This document shows positions 7,864 through 16,844 of a DNA stretch of 40,167 nucleotides, piece after piece. Below the pieces are notes generated by a model. The model worked only from the letters and a program-made list of their open reading frames with translations, had not been told where the DNA came from and did no database searches. A program made the position numbers and the translations under genes. How positions within the stretch are numbered: the stretch's first letter is position 1; each line of letters opens with the position of its first letter. The stretch is from Bacteriovoracia bacterium (GTDB taxonomy: Bacteria; Bdellovibrionota; Bacteriovoracia; Bacteriovoracales; Bacteriovoracaceae): NCBI GenBank assembly GCA_030426585.1, contig JAUHYH010000004.1, forward strand, positions 1 to 40,167. Direction: 5' to 3'.

Positions 7864-8963
7864 AAACCTGAAGCCATAGAGAGGACAAACCTTCTATCTT
7901 CACGTGCAGGGGCGCCATCACTGCTTAGGTCTACGGCATAAGTGGTGAGGTCCCAAAAAACTCTTTTTCCTTGAATTCCAATTCCTGCAGAACCAAATCC
8001 ATCACCATATCCAAACCTAAGAAAAAACTTTCGAGCAACATCAAACTCAATTCCACCAACTAACTTTCTTTTACTGGCGACGGTATCATACTCATCAGTG
8101 AAGTCTTTATAGTTAGCTTCTAAGTGAACTCGCATTGTTTTTCCAATTTGAGGAGTCAGCGAAAAACCTAAATCATAAGTTGTTGGAATTTCTTGAAGAG
8201 GGGTAACTCCGGTTTGATCAATTTCCCACTCAGTACTTGAAGCATTTCTCACAACTCCAGAGATTGTGGGGAGCCAGGTCCATGGTAGAGTAATTCTGGT
8301 TCCAGCAGTTACAAACAACCCGGTAGCTTCTGAATAGTCCTGATCAGAGATATTAATTGTTGCTGAGGGAGCAAAGTCCATTTGTAATTGTCTTCGATTT
8401 AGGTAAACAGCGCTCGCTCCAAATTTAACAACCCCTCCAAAAAGCGAAAAGTTAAGAGCGGCTACGGGTCCATGATCTCTTCTTTCAGCAAACTCAACAT
8501 CTGAAGATGCATCACCCAAATAAGCACGAGTTGACTGTGAAAACATATATCCAATTTGAAAATACCTGAAAGTTAAATTAGGAAAGAAATTAACTTTGGC
8601 ATGGCTGAGGTTACCTGGTCTATTCGTGAGATTATCCCTAACTCCTCTAGCCGAAAAATTATCTTCTAGTTTACCAAAAACGTCTCCAACATTGCCTTCA
8701 GTAAGATTGATAAAACCTTTATTGAGTTCAAGGTGAAGGTTAGTTAAATGAAACGTCGCTCTTCTGACTGTTCCTAAGCCTGCAGGATTATAAAAAGCAG
8801 CGTTGGGGTCATCAACTTTACAGATAAAAGCATTTCCCATTGCGAGAGCTCGAGCGGAAGTGATGAACTCAGGGAAGGGACCATCTTCAAATTCAAGTAT
8901 AGCGAAGCTTTGCAAGGGAGTTATGCATAAAAGAGTGAGTAGAATTTTGAATTTGGTTATCAC
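7860..8963 (-). CDS. Outer-membrane protein, PorV/FadL-like barrel
   Basis: It has 367 residues and starts at a GTG with GGAAG nine bases upstream on the minus strand. A signal peptide (KFKILLTLLCITPLQSFA) is followed by SARALAMGNAF and DPNAAFYNPAGLG, a pattern typical of PorV/UPF0164 and FadL-like outer-membrane proteins in which an N-terminal segment plugs the barrel. Alternating hydrophobic strands fill the rest, and the chain ends in MASGF, an aromatic C-terminal residue suited to BAM recognition. The substrate is unknown. Its stop codon overlaps the ldh stop by four bases on the opposite strand. Confidence 0.8.
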   Translation of the reverse strand: MITKFKILLTLLCITPLQSFAILEFEDGPFPEFITSARALAMGNAFICKVDDPNAAFYNPAGLGTVRRATFHLTNLHLELNKGFINLTEGNVGDVFGKLEDNFSARGVRDNLTNRPGNLSHAKVNFFPNLTFRYFQIGYMFSQSTRAYLGDASSDVEFAERRDHGPVAALNFSLFGGVVKFGASAVYLNRRQLQMDFAPSATINISDQDYSEATGLFVTAGTRITLPWTWLPTISGVVRNASSTEWEIDQTGVTPLQEIPTTYDLGFSLTPQIGKTMRVHLEANYKDFTDEYDTVASKRKLVGGIEFDVARKFFLRFGYGDGFGSAGIGIQGKRVFWDLTTYAVDLSSDGAPAREDRRFVLSMASGF

Positions 8964-9067
8964 GTAAAGGCTTCCAGCGCTCCATGTTTATACATGACTA
9001 TTTTACCTTTGAAATGCTGTGTCTATATATCGGAGGAAATGTTTTCCTGACTCATTTAATCGGTATT

Positions 9068-9724
9068 TTATGATTCACTATCCGTATTAGTTTTCTCTTT
9101 GAAAAGTTTATCGATTGATTCTTTTTTACTTTGAGATTCAGACTTGGGAGTCTCTTGAATACTTAAGAAAGTATATTTCAGATCATCATCAGTTAAAGAG
9201 AAAATAGACGCTCTTTCGGCGAGAAATACAAGAAATTGAAAGTATCTTGCTCTCATTTCATAGTCTCTGTCCTCGATCATTTTCTCTAGAAAGAAGACCC
9301 AATTCTCGGAATAGAACTCAAGTTTACGTTTATAGCCGGGACTAGTTTTTGAAGATAATTTTTTAAGATCAGTTTGAATGGCATAGACTAGCCATTGCTC
9401 AAATCGACATAACCTATTTTTCTTTTGGATAAGGTTTTTAAGTGATTTTGAAACATCTTTTGATTTAGAGTTAGCGTTAATTCCTTCAAAGTTTAATAAG
9501 AATTTATAAAACTCAGTTTTTGTAAAAATTTTGAGGCTTCCAGAATTTATTTTATTAAATGCATTGTTAAATTTTTCAACAAAGCCTTTAGCCTCAGTTT
9601 TTTCGATATTGGGCAAACAGTCAGTCATCATTTTTATTTCAACAGGAACTTCTGGCCTTGCTGTTATCTGTTGGCCATAGAGCTTTATTGAAAATAGAGA
9701 AATAAGTATTAAGATTTTATTCAT
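9068..9724 (-). CDS. Secreted protein of unknown function (helical)
   Basis: About 218 residues when started at the internal ATG (MNKILILISLFSIKLYGQ), which gives a proper signal peptide. The ORF-track start at 9748 adds eight polar residues ahead of it. The mature part is Lys-rich and predicted mostly helical, with a single MMTDCLPNIE motif near the mature N-terminus and a serine/lysine-rich tail. Last gene of the minus-strand set; it overlaps the gene upstream by eight bases. No family recognised. Confidence 0.72.
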   Translation of the reverse strand: MNKILILISLFSIKLYGQQITARPEVPVEIKMMTDCLPNIEKTEAKGFVEKFNNAFNKINSGSLKIFTKTEFYKFLLNFEGINANSKSKDVSKSLKNLIQKKNRLCRFEQWLVYAIQTDLKKLSSKTSPGYKRKLEFYSENWVFFLEKMIEDRDYEMRARYFQFLVFLAERASIFSLTDDDLKYTFLSIQETPKSESQSKKESIDKLFKEKTNTDSES

Positions 9725-10703
9725 TGTAGATATATACCTTTGAGTCAAAGTTTATTAAAACTTTGTCCCCATTGAGGAAATAGCTAATATCTCCATTGAA
9801 GCTTTTTTCAATAATCGCTTGTTGGCCTTTAAGCTTAAAAAGGACAAGATCCTGAACAATAGGCTTTTCTTTAGATATATTGAATTTTTTTTCTGCATAA
9901 AAGAGCATTCCAGGTAAACATAAGAGTGGTCCAACGTAATGACCTTTTGATCGATGGATTCTGTTTGCCTTAGAATCCTGCAGTTCAAAGAGGCTTAATG
10001 AGGATTTTTTTATACTAGAGTCAAGCAAGGCTTCTTTAATAAAAATTCGACCATTACTTGAACACATACTAAAGTCGGAGTGTTTAATTGTTCCTTTAAG
10101 AAGTATCGATTTATCTTTTTTGTTAAGCTTGATAACCTCTTGTTCATTTTGAGAATTAACTTGTGTAAATATTATATCAAGCTGAGAACTTACCGCAACG
10201 TCGGGAATAAAGTATGGCCTTCTATTATCTTGAATAAGAATTTTTTTATAAACCTCTTTAGTTCTAGCATTAATGATAATAATTGATTTGTTTTGGGGGT
10301 CAAAATAAGATATCCAGGTTGAATTGAGGTGGAATTGTGGATTCACTCCTTTTCCAATGAAGTTAGCTTTCTTTGAACCGACATCCGTAAACCAGATTTT
10401 ATTCATTTTTCGAATATTCATATGAGAAAGGTAATCAGTAATTTCTTCAACTAATAAATGATTATAGTCACTAGAAAGAAAAGCATTGTACTGAGTTTCT
10501 TTGCTCTGGCCTTTGATTATTGGATAAGACTTAAAACCTTTGCTCATAACAAATTCACCCCTGTTGTTATTGAAGTAATAAAGGTTTTTAGAATCAACAA
10601 AAGCTTTGAGGTTTTCGAGACGGTACTTTGGTATAAAGGGTACAATTTTTGAATAAGCAGAAAAGCTAATTGTTAAAAGTAATAAGCTATTTATAAAGAG
10701 CAT
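9717..10703 (-). CDS. Secreted beta-propeller-like protein of unknown function
   Basis: It has 328 residues with a signal peptide (MLFINSLLLLTISFSAYS). The mature chain is a run of short beta-strand blocks each closing in small hydrophobic patches (KIWFTDVGS, STWISYFDPQN, SIIIINARTKEVY, LVLFKLKG, KVYIYNE), which resembles a TolB/WD-like propeller; this is a fold impression only. The ATG has GGAG five bases upstream. It overlaps the 659-residue gene upstream by 17 bases and the gene downstream by eight, so the three are expected to be made together and may form a secreted complex. Confidence 0.7.
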   Translation of the reverse strand: MLFINSLLLLTISFSAYSKIVPFIPKYRLENLKAFVDSKNLYYFNNNRGEFVMSKGFKSYPIIKGQSKETQYNAFLSSDYNHLLVEEITDYLSHMNIRKMNKIWFTDVGSKKANFIGKGVNPQFHLNSTWISYFDPQNKSIIIINARTKEVYKKILIQDNRRPYFIPDVAVSSQLDIIFTQVNSQNEQEVIKLNKKDKSILLKGTIKHSDFSMCSSNGRIFIKEALLDSSIKKSSLSLFELQDSKANRIHRSKGHYVGPLLCLPGMLFYAEKKFNISKEKPIVQDLVLFKLKGQQAIIEKSFNGDISYFLNGDKVLINFDSKVYIYNE

Positions 10704-12666
10704 AAAGGCTCCATTTTCTTGTCGGGTGATTTTTTTGATAATTTTCTACGGCAAGGTTTAAACTTTTCCACTCGTAACTTTTAACATCTATTATTGAGTT
10801 AATTGAAAGATTAACAAGAACAGAACTTGTGAGGGCATTTTTTCGTGCCTTTAAGCCACTAATAATGAAAGGAAGTGGGTTGCATTGATTTATTACTCGT
10901 CTTTTAAAGCTGGAAGGTAACAAATCTTCCGCACAACCTATGCCATGAACAAGGACATTTTTTCGATCGAGAATTTCTTCTAGTTGAGTAAGATTATAAA
11001 CCTTACTATCTTTAAGTTTGAATTTTTGTTTAAGAGAACGATGAAAGCCTATGGAAAGTGAATTATTTTGATAAGCATAGTAGTCAATTCGGGATTGATT
11101 TTTAATAGTGATAAATGTAGGGACTTCTCTTCCATTCTGGAACACTTTAATAGCGCATTTATCAAAGAAACAATTATTAGAATCATAGGTTATATGACAG
11201 CCTTGAGATTTTTTTAAACCTAAGGATTTAAGTTTTCTTTCAGGAATAAATAAACAATTTGGCTGATGTTGTGTTCTTTTACTTTCCTTTAAAATTTTTC
11301 CGACAACTTGAGTTATTGAAAGCTCATTGTTGGGGTCATCGAAAAAAGCAACTTTATAACAGTTCTCTTCACGTTGAACCTTATTATAGTAACAGGCGTA
11401 AGTCCCCCAGAGCTTTTCAATATTAAGTTCTTTTGAGTACTCATTCATATTTACAATATTGTTCTTAAAACACTTAGTAGGGTTTTTATAATCAAAATAT
11501 TCATAGTCAGCAGATTCATAATCTTTGTTATAGAAACTAATGATTCTTCCTGCGTTAATGCTCCCTTCATTTTGTAGTCGCGCGGGACAATCAGGCGCTA
11601 AATTTTTTAATAAGGATGAAGTGTAATTTTCGATAAGTTCAGAACATGGAGACTTAGGGTAATGTGAATATGTATAAGGGTGTGTTGAATAACTGCAAAT
11701 TGAGTCATTGGACTGCATTTTGTCTAAGCATTCATGATACTCATTTCGAGTCAGCTTTTTTCGTTTTCCTAGGATATCTAAACAATAGGGAGTTAGAAGG
11801 TTTCGATACTTAAAAGGATCTTTTTTTACAGCCTTAAATATATCCAGACTAATGTGGCTCCGACAAAAATCTTTTAGATTAGAGAAGTTGTATCGTAAAC
11901 CTCTGATTAAATTTAATTGGGAATAGGTTAAAACTTCCTTTATTTTGGCACTTTTAAGAAATATTAATCTTTCTTTATTTTTTAACTCAGTTTTATTTGT
12001 ATTTCTCTGGGTATAATTCAAAATTTGTGACAGATAAAATAAATAGTTGAGATAGGGTGATTTTTTTATTTTTTGATATGTTGTTTGGCATTGAGTGAGA
12101 TTGACTTCAAACTCATTGTCTTTTGGAAGCGAAATCTTCTTTATGAGTGACTCTATATTTGATCGTCTTATTGTATTAAACAAGCTAACCGATTCTGGGC
12201 ACTTATCTTTAACGAGTATTTCTGAAAGTAGTTTGGAATCAACCAGAACTGGCTCTTTAAATCCTGTTTGAAGGTTTTCACGTGAAGCCGGAATATTGAA
12301 TCGACTCCCTGGCTTCTTTGAATATAATCCAAACCATAAGAGTTCTAAAAAATCACAAGTTTGATTGCGACCTTGAGAAAGGAATGATTTGTTTGCCATC
12401 AATAAGGTTGTTTGAATATAACTGTGAGCAACTGTGTATTTATACTGATCAAGGTTTAATTGTTTAGAAGTTGTAAGAACATCTTTTCCTTGAAACTTTT
12501 TTTGAATTTGAGCACGACGTTGCTTCGAGACATTGATAAGAGTCTCGAAAGATTCCAAAACACCTGGAGTATTGGTCAGTTCATTAGCTTGTAGGCTTAA
12601 ACTAATACCTAGAAGTAGAAGCCAACTACTCAATAGACTTAGAAAGAATTTGAGCAACATCTTCAA
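10687..12666 (-). CDS. Large cysteine-rich secreted protein of unknown function
   Basis: Not recognised. It has 659 residues with a signal peptide (FFLSLLSSWLLLLGISLSLQA). The mature part has 18 cysteines by count, an even number and unusually many for this genome, which suggests disulfide bonding after export. Charge and helix/strand content are mixed and no catalytic motif stands out; one candidate patch is LVHGIGCAEDLLPSSF near the C-terminus. Two starts are possible: TTG at 12666 with GAGGA eight bases upstream, or ATG at 12660 with the same site 14 bases away; I kept the TTG. The 5' end overlaps the Fe-S oxidoreductase gene by 41 bases. Confidence 0.7.
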   Translation of the reverse strand: MKMLLKFFLSLLSSWLLLLGISLSLQANELTNTPGVLESFETLINVSKQRRAQIQKKFQGKDVLTTSKQLNLDQYKYTVAHSYIQTTLLMANKSFLSQGRNQTCDFLELLWFGLYSKKPGSRFNIPASRENLQTGFKEPVLVDSKLLSEILVKDKCPESVSLFNTIRRSNIESLIKKISLPKDNEFEVNLTQCQTTYQKIKKSPYLNYLFYLSQILNYTQRNTNKTELKNKERLIFLKSAKIKEVLTYSQLNLIRGLRYNFSNLKDFCRSHISLDIFKAVKKDPFKYRNLLTPYCLDILGKRKKLTRNEYHECLDKMQSNDSICSYSTHPYTYSHYPKSPCSELIENYTSSLLKNLAPDCPARLQNEGSINAGRIISFYNKDYESADYEYFDYKNPTKCFKNNIVNMNEYSKELNIEKLWGTYACYYNKVQREENCYKVAFFDDPNNELSITQVVGKILKESKRTQHQPNCLFIPERKLKSLGLKKSQGCHITYDSNNCFFDKCAIKVFQNGREVPTFITIKNQSRIDYYAYQNNSLSIGFHRSLKQKFKLKDSKVYNLTQLEEILDRKNVLVHGIGCAEDLLPSSFKRRVINQCNPLPFIISGLKARKNALTSSVLVNLSINSIIDVKSYEWKSLNLAVENYQKNHPTRKWSLYALYK

Positions 12667-14638
12667 CTTGTAGTTCCTCGGTTGATTTAAGTGTTCCCTT
12701 AGAAGAGTTAAAGTTAATCATGCAATAAGAACATGAAGTTGCTAGCTTAGGAGCTTTGGTCTCACCAATTTGTTCAAGTCTATTCTCAGCAAGATGCTTT
12801 CCTTCTTCGAGTTCATACCACATGTTTCCTCCACCCATTCCGCAGCAAAGAGCTTTGTCTTTGTTCTTTTCCATCTCTGTAAGTTGCAACCCTGGAATGG
12901 ATTTCAAAATTTCTCTTGGAGCATTATATTCTCCATGGTGTCGACCAAGATAACAGGGGTCATGGAAAGTAAACTCTTCAGAAACTTCTTTCTTGGGTTT
13001 TAGTTTTCCTGTCTTTAGTAGATCAGCCAATAATTCTGTATGATGGACAGTTTCAAATTCCCCGTCTTCGAACTTAGCGTATTCTTTACCAATGGTATGA
13101 AGACAATGTGGACAATGAGTAACAACTTTATCAAAGCTATATTGCCTCATATTTGCGATATTTTCGATAGCCACTTCGAAGAAAGTATATTCGTCACCAA
13201 ATCGACGAATAGGGTCACCATTGCATTTTTCTGTTTTCCCCATAACGGCAAAATCAACTCCAGCCTTTTTGAGGAGGGTGACAGTGTCTTTTACAACTTG
13301 TTGATTTGAAGAATCGTAGGAACCAGCGCACCCAACGTAGTAAAGGTAATCAATTTTTTTACCGGGTTCTGCAACTGGGACATCAAGACCATCAGCCCAT
13401 TTAAATCTATCATCTTGAGCGATACCCCACGGATTTCCATTAACTCGAATTTTATTAGCGGCATCGGCAGCGGCTGGAGGTAGTTGTCCTAGAGTGAGGG
13501 CCTTGTAACGTTTTAGATCCATAATCGTAGTGACATGTTCAATACTCATTGGACATTCTTCCATACAGGCACCACACGTTGTACACGCGTCTAATTCAGA
13601 CATTCCGTACAAGCTATTTTCCCAAAAGTCGAAGTCTTGAGTATCTTTACCCTTATCGTTGCTTTCATAAAGTTTATCTCTCATCTTGGTAATGATGAGT
13701 TTGGGATCAAGTGGCTTTTCTGCTTGGTTTGCAGGACAAACCTGAGTACATCTTCCGCATTCAACGCATGAAAGAGTATCAAGTCTTTGTTTCATTGAGA
13801 GTTCAGAAAGTTTACCAAGACCGAAAGTTTCACGAGTTTCATCTTCAAAATCCATGGGCTCAAGCACAGCTCCTCTGTAATTTGGAGTTATAAGAGCTGC
13901 AAAAGGAGCAAGGACAAAGTGAATAAATTTAGAATAAGGAATAGAGGCAACGAAAAACATCGTATTCGCCATGTGAGCAAACCAAAGACCTCGAAAAGTA
14001 TAGGCTAAAGCTGTATCACTCATACCTAGAGAGTTAAAACCAATCGCAAAAAGCCAACCAACAGGACTATAGACTTGTTCAGCAATGGGCATTCCGGTTC
14101 CAGCAATTCTTAAACCTTCAATGAGATATCCAAGAACAACGAGAGCAACAAGCATTCCATACATAAAAAGTTCTTGCTTAGGCTTTGAAGCTTTTAAGTA
14201 ATCAGGTTTATCGATGTAGCGACGTTTATAAGCAAGACCGAGCCCTAGGAGAATTGCAATTCCTGCAATGTCAGCAGCAAATGAAACAATAATATAAACA
14301 GGGCCTTTAAAGACTTTAAAGGGTGTATCGTAATGAATGGCTACGAGATCGGTGGCAATCCATAAAATTAAAAATCCATAATAAATTAGGGAATGAAAAA
14401 GGGCTGGGGCCGTAAACCTTTTTATTTTTCCTTGAAAAAAAAGTGTGGACCAAAAATGTGACCAATTTAGTTTCTTTGGAAGAAGTTCTTTGAAAGATCT
14501 TCCCTGTGAAACATAGACATATTTTTGGTAGAGTCCGTAGGTAAAGATTGCTACTGATAAAGCGAACAATCCATACATTGCGAACTTGAAGGACGATGGG
14601 ATATTCCACATGATTTCCCGAGTAGCGTTTAAATCCAT
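12626..14638 (-). CDS. Membrane Fe-S oxidoreductase, ETF:menaquinone oxidoreductase-like (DUF224 type)
   Basis: A membrane-bound electron carrier likely to pass electrons to the quinone pool. The first ~260 residues hold five or six helices resembling a NarI-type haem-b membrane anchor. Two [4Fe-4S] binding motifs follow (CVECGRCTQVCP about residue 290; CTTCGACMEECP about residue 350), then two CCG-type domains of the HdrD/GlpC/LutA sort (CPHCLHTIG; ALCCGMGGG about residue 596; a final SCSYCMINF). This architecture matches proteins shown elsewhere to oxidise electron-transfer flavoprotein during fatty-acid oxidation; lactate or glycolate oxidation is an alternative. No etfAB or acyl-CoA dehydrogenase gene lies in the window. 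The start is the ATG at 14638 (MDLNATREIMW) with AGG eight bases upstream; the ORF-track start adds 30 residues that run into the divergent gene. Confidence 0.85.
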   Translation of the reverse strand: MDLNATREIMWNIPSSFKFAMYGLFALSVAIFTYGLYQKYVYVSQGRSFKELLPKKLNWSHFWSTLFFQGKIKRFTAPALFHSLIYYGFLILWIATDLVAIHYDTPFKVFKGPVYIIVSFAADIAGIAILLGLGLAYKRRYIDKPDYLKASKPKQELFMYGMLVALVVLGYLIEGLRIAGTGMPIAEQVYSPVGWLFAIGFNSLGMSDTALAYTFRGLWFAHMANTMFFVASIPYSKFIHFVLAPFAALITPNYRGAVLEPMDFEDETRETFGLGKLSELSMKQRLDTLSCVECGRCTQVCPANQAEKPLDPKLIITKMRDKLYESNDKGKDTQDFDFWENSLYGMSELDACTTCGACMEECPMSIEHVTTIMDLKRYKALTLGQLPPAAADAANKIRVNGNPWGIAQDDRFKWADGLDVPVAEPGKKIDYLYYVGCAGSYDSSNQQVVKDTVTLLKKAGVDFAVMGKTEKCNGDPIRRFGDEYTFFEVAIENIANMRQYSFDKVVTHCPHCLHTIGKEYAKFEDGEFETVHHTELLADLLKTGKLKPKKEVSEEFTFHDPCYLGRHHGEYNAPREILKSIPGLQLTEMEKNKDKALCCGMGGGNMWYELEEGKHLAENRLEQIGETKAPKLATSCSYCMINFNSSKGTLKSTEELQVEDVAQILSKSIE

Positions 14639-14681
14639 TTTATTTACCTGTCCCTTTAGGATTTCCTGATATTTATTTGAT

Positions 14682-14687
14682 ATTATA
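14682..14687 (-). promoter_or_regulatory. Consensus -10 element for the minus-strand Fe-S oxidoreductase operon
   Basis: On the minus strand the bases read TATAAT, a perfect -10, about 44 bases before the start codon at 14638. The -35 is weak (TTCATT 17 bases upstream). It sits in the 67-base gap between divergent genes; a -10-like TATTAT (14681-14686) overlaps it on the plus strand. Confidence 0.4.
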
Positions 14688-14705
14688 GAGGAAAAGACCC
14701 AGAAA

Positions 14706-15209
14706 ATGAAAACTGTTTGGCATGTCATACCTATTCTCTTTTGCTTGTTTCACATTGGATCACTTGTGTCCAAGGTCAGAGAGTTTAAGCTTGCTCAAAA
14801 CCTTGCCTTAATGATCATGGGTTCTTATTTAATTTATGCCTTTAATATCAACTGGGGCCGGTATTTTATCCTTATTGGCCATCTCGTTTTTGTTTTTTTG
14901 ATTTTTAACGGTAAAAAGTCGGCTTCATTATTCGTACCGCTTTTCGGCTTATTATTTGCGCTTTTTAATTTTCCACTAGGCTACGCTATTGTTGTCAGTG
15001 CCTCTCTTTATTGGGTCTTGTTGTATTCAAATACAAAAGAGTGGAGACTTGAGCTTCGTTATTTTGTTTTAATGGTAGTTCTTGAAATTATTTTCCTACT
15101 TTTTAATTCTGTAGGTTTATTTTGGGCAATTTCTTTTTTAATTTCTAGATTTTATGGTTCTAGTTTGTTGAATTTGATATTAGTAGCTGATCATGTCTCT
15201 GATGAATAA
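14706..15209 (+). CDS. Small multi-pass membrane protein of unknown function
   Basis: It has 167 residues, nearly all hydrophobic, with about six helices and aromatic-rich interfaces. No family was recognised. The ATG lies 67 bases from the divergent oxidoreductase start; the only purine-rich site, GAGG, is about 14 bases away, a longer spacing than usual. The 3' end overlaps the lipoprotein gene by 17 bases, so coupled translation is likely. Confidence 0.68.
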   Translation: MKTVWHVIPILFCLFHIGSLVSKVREFKLAQNLALMIMGSYLIYAFNINWGRYFILIGHLVFVFLIFNGKKSASLFVPLFGLLFALFNFPLGYAIVVSASLYWVLLYSNTKEWRLELRYFVLMVVLEIIFLLFNSVGLFWAISFLISRFYGSSLLNLILVADHVSDE

Positions 15210-16209
15210 ATTGTTAATGATTCTTTTTTTCTTTGGTTGTTCTCAAGTCCATAGAATTGGATTAAAAGACCATACATTTTCTGCCCATCCTAAGAAAGTT
15301 GTATGGATCCAAGTGGCAGGTTTTGACCTCAATCATATAGGTCTCTTGAAATTTACAGGTTGGAATAAAAGCCGAGGAACAGTTTTTACAAACTTTATCT
15401 GTACTGGAAGTACGTGGCAGTATGACTTATTTGATTTAAGGCCGAGTGCTTATTCAAGCATGTACTCTCAAGTAACAGGGAAGAATAACTCTACAGGAAA
15501 TACTTGTAAGGATTACGAAAATAGTCCTTACTGGAATGTATTATCAACAGAGAAAGAGTTTGATTATGTTTTAATCGAACAGGGTGCGAACTCTAAAGAA
15601 ACTCTTTCAAAAGGTATGTCTTGCCCTCAAAAAAAGAATTGGTTTGAAAACGGATACTTTATTTCAAGGTCAGGAAATAAGAAAAATAAAGAAGAAATAA
15701 ATTATCATTACAGCGAAAGTAAAAAACTTTTAAAAAATACGATTTACCAAGATCGTTCTTGTAAAAACAAAAGATGTTTTACTACTTTGAATCAAGTAAC
15801 TTCGTCATTGCTGGAAAACACTCTTTTGAAGAAAAGTAAGTATGTTATTCATGTTCGAGATTTTACTTACTTACGGGCTTTAGAAAGAGGCGATTATAAG
15901 GGAGCTGCTGAAATCTTAATTGATTTTGAGAATGTTTATAAACTTCTTAGTGAGCGTTATTCTAATTCAGAGCTTTTATTTCTAATAACTGGTGTTGGTG
16001 GGCGTTCATTTAATTATCCTGCTATGGGCAAGGCGTGGAAAAACTTTGAAAATAAAGGAAGAGGGATATCTTCGCGATCATCTCTGCTTTCACCTGTATT
16101 GTCTTATGGAGCACGAAGTGAAAACTTCTGCGGTATTTATAATCAAAGTGAAATCTTTAATAGATTATTTTATGTTAAGAAAAAATTTAGACTTGAAATT
16201 GGTAACTAA
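15193..16209 (+). CDS. Lipoprotein with alkaline-phosphatase-like core (tentative)
   Basis: It has 338 residues. A short signal peptide ends in the lipobox FFFGC, so it should be lipid-anchored. An early strand (KKVVWIQVAGFDLNHIG, about residues 34-50) and a late block (LLFLITGVGGRSF ... SPVLSYGARSENFCGIYNQSEIF) resemble the first strand and closing segment of alkaline-phosphatase/sulfatase-superfamily proteins, but the metal-binding Asp/His set is not obvious, so it may be a catalytically dead or divergent member. Met4 (15202) is an equally good start; neither has a Shine-Dalgarno sequence because the gene starts inside the previous one. Its stop overlaps the pdxH ATG as TAATG. Confidence 0.65.
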   Translation: MSLMNKLLMILFFFGCSQVHRIGLKDHTFSAHPKKVVWIQVAGFDLNHIGLLKFTGWNKSRGTVFTNFICTGSTWQYDLFDLRPSAYSSMYSQVTGKNNSTGNTCKDYENSPYWNVLSTEKEFDYVLIEQGANSKETLSKGMSCPQKKNWFENGYFISRSGNKKNKEEINYHYSESKKLLKNTIYQDRSCKNKRCFTTLNQVTSSLLENTLLKKSKYVIHVRDFTYLRALERGDYKGAAEILIDFENVYKLLSERYSNSELLFLITGVGGRSFNYPAMGKAWKNFENKGRGISSRSSLLSPVLSYGARSENFCGIYNQSEIFNRLFYVKKKFRLEIGN

Positions 16210-16844
16210 TGGATCTTAAGAACTTTAGAGAAATAATTAGAGAAAAACCATTGCTTGAGTCCGAGGTTTCAAATGATCCTTTTGGATTTCTTAAGCAGTG
16301 GATTCAGGAAGCAATTGATTCTGGAATAAGACAACCAAATGCAATGAACTTAGCAACTGTTGACTTGAGAGGAAACCCCCAATCAAGAGTTGTTTTGTTG
16401 AAAGAGTTTATTGACGGCCATCTTAGTTTTTTTACATGTTACGATAGTCCCAAGGCAAAAGAAATCGATCGAAACTCTCATGTCGCACTTAACTTTCTTT
16501 GGTTTGACATAAATCGCCAAGTAAGGGTTCTCGGAAAAGCGAAAAAATCGAGCAAAGAATATTCGGAAAACTACTTTAAATCTCGTCCTAGAGATAGCCA
16601 AATTGCGGCGACCATATCATTACAAAGTGGAGTTATTTCTAATAGAGAAGTACTTGAAACGAAATACAGAGAATTTGAAGAAAAATATAAAGATAAAGAA
16701 ATACCTTTTCCTTCAAACTGGGGAGGGTATCTCGTTGAGCCAAGTGAGTTTGAGTTCTGGCAAGGTCGTTCTGGACGACTTCATGATAGATTGAGGTTTA
16801 TCAAGGAAGGTCAGAACTGGACCATTAGTCGGTTAAGTCCTTAG
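16209..16844 (+). CDS. pdxH: Pyridoxamine/pyridoxine 5'-phosphate oxidase
   Basis: FMN-dependent enzyme that oxidises pyridoxamine-5'-P or pyridoxine-5'-P to pyridoxal-5'-P, the last step of vitamin B6 synthesis or salvage. It has 211 residues, the normal length. Motifs seen: RVVLLKEF (FMN/PLP-binding strand), FFTCYDSPKAKEI, RQVRVLGKA, SRPRDSQIAATISLQSG, and the C-terminal signature WGGYLVEPSEFEFWQGRSG followed by RLHDR. The start ATG overlaps the upstream stop. The 3' end overlaps hslO on the opposite strand by 20 bases. Confidence 0.96.
   Translation: MDLKNFREIIREKPLLESEVSNDPFGFLKQWIQEAIDSGIRQPNAMNLATVDLRGNPQSRVVLLKEFIDGHLSFFTCYDSPKAKEIDRNSHVALNFLWFDINRQVRVLGKAKKSSKEYSENYFKSRPRDSQIAATISLQSGVISNREVLETKYREFEEKYKDKEIPFPSNWGGYLVEPSEFEFWQGRSGRLHDRLRFIKEGQNWTISRLSP

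Noticed and set aside
8985-9050. Short inverted repeats (CATGT/ACATG and AGGAAA/TTTCCT) between minus-strand genes
   Set aside because: Stems of five and six bases without a T run on the transcribed side; not convincing as terminators.
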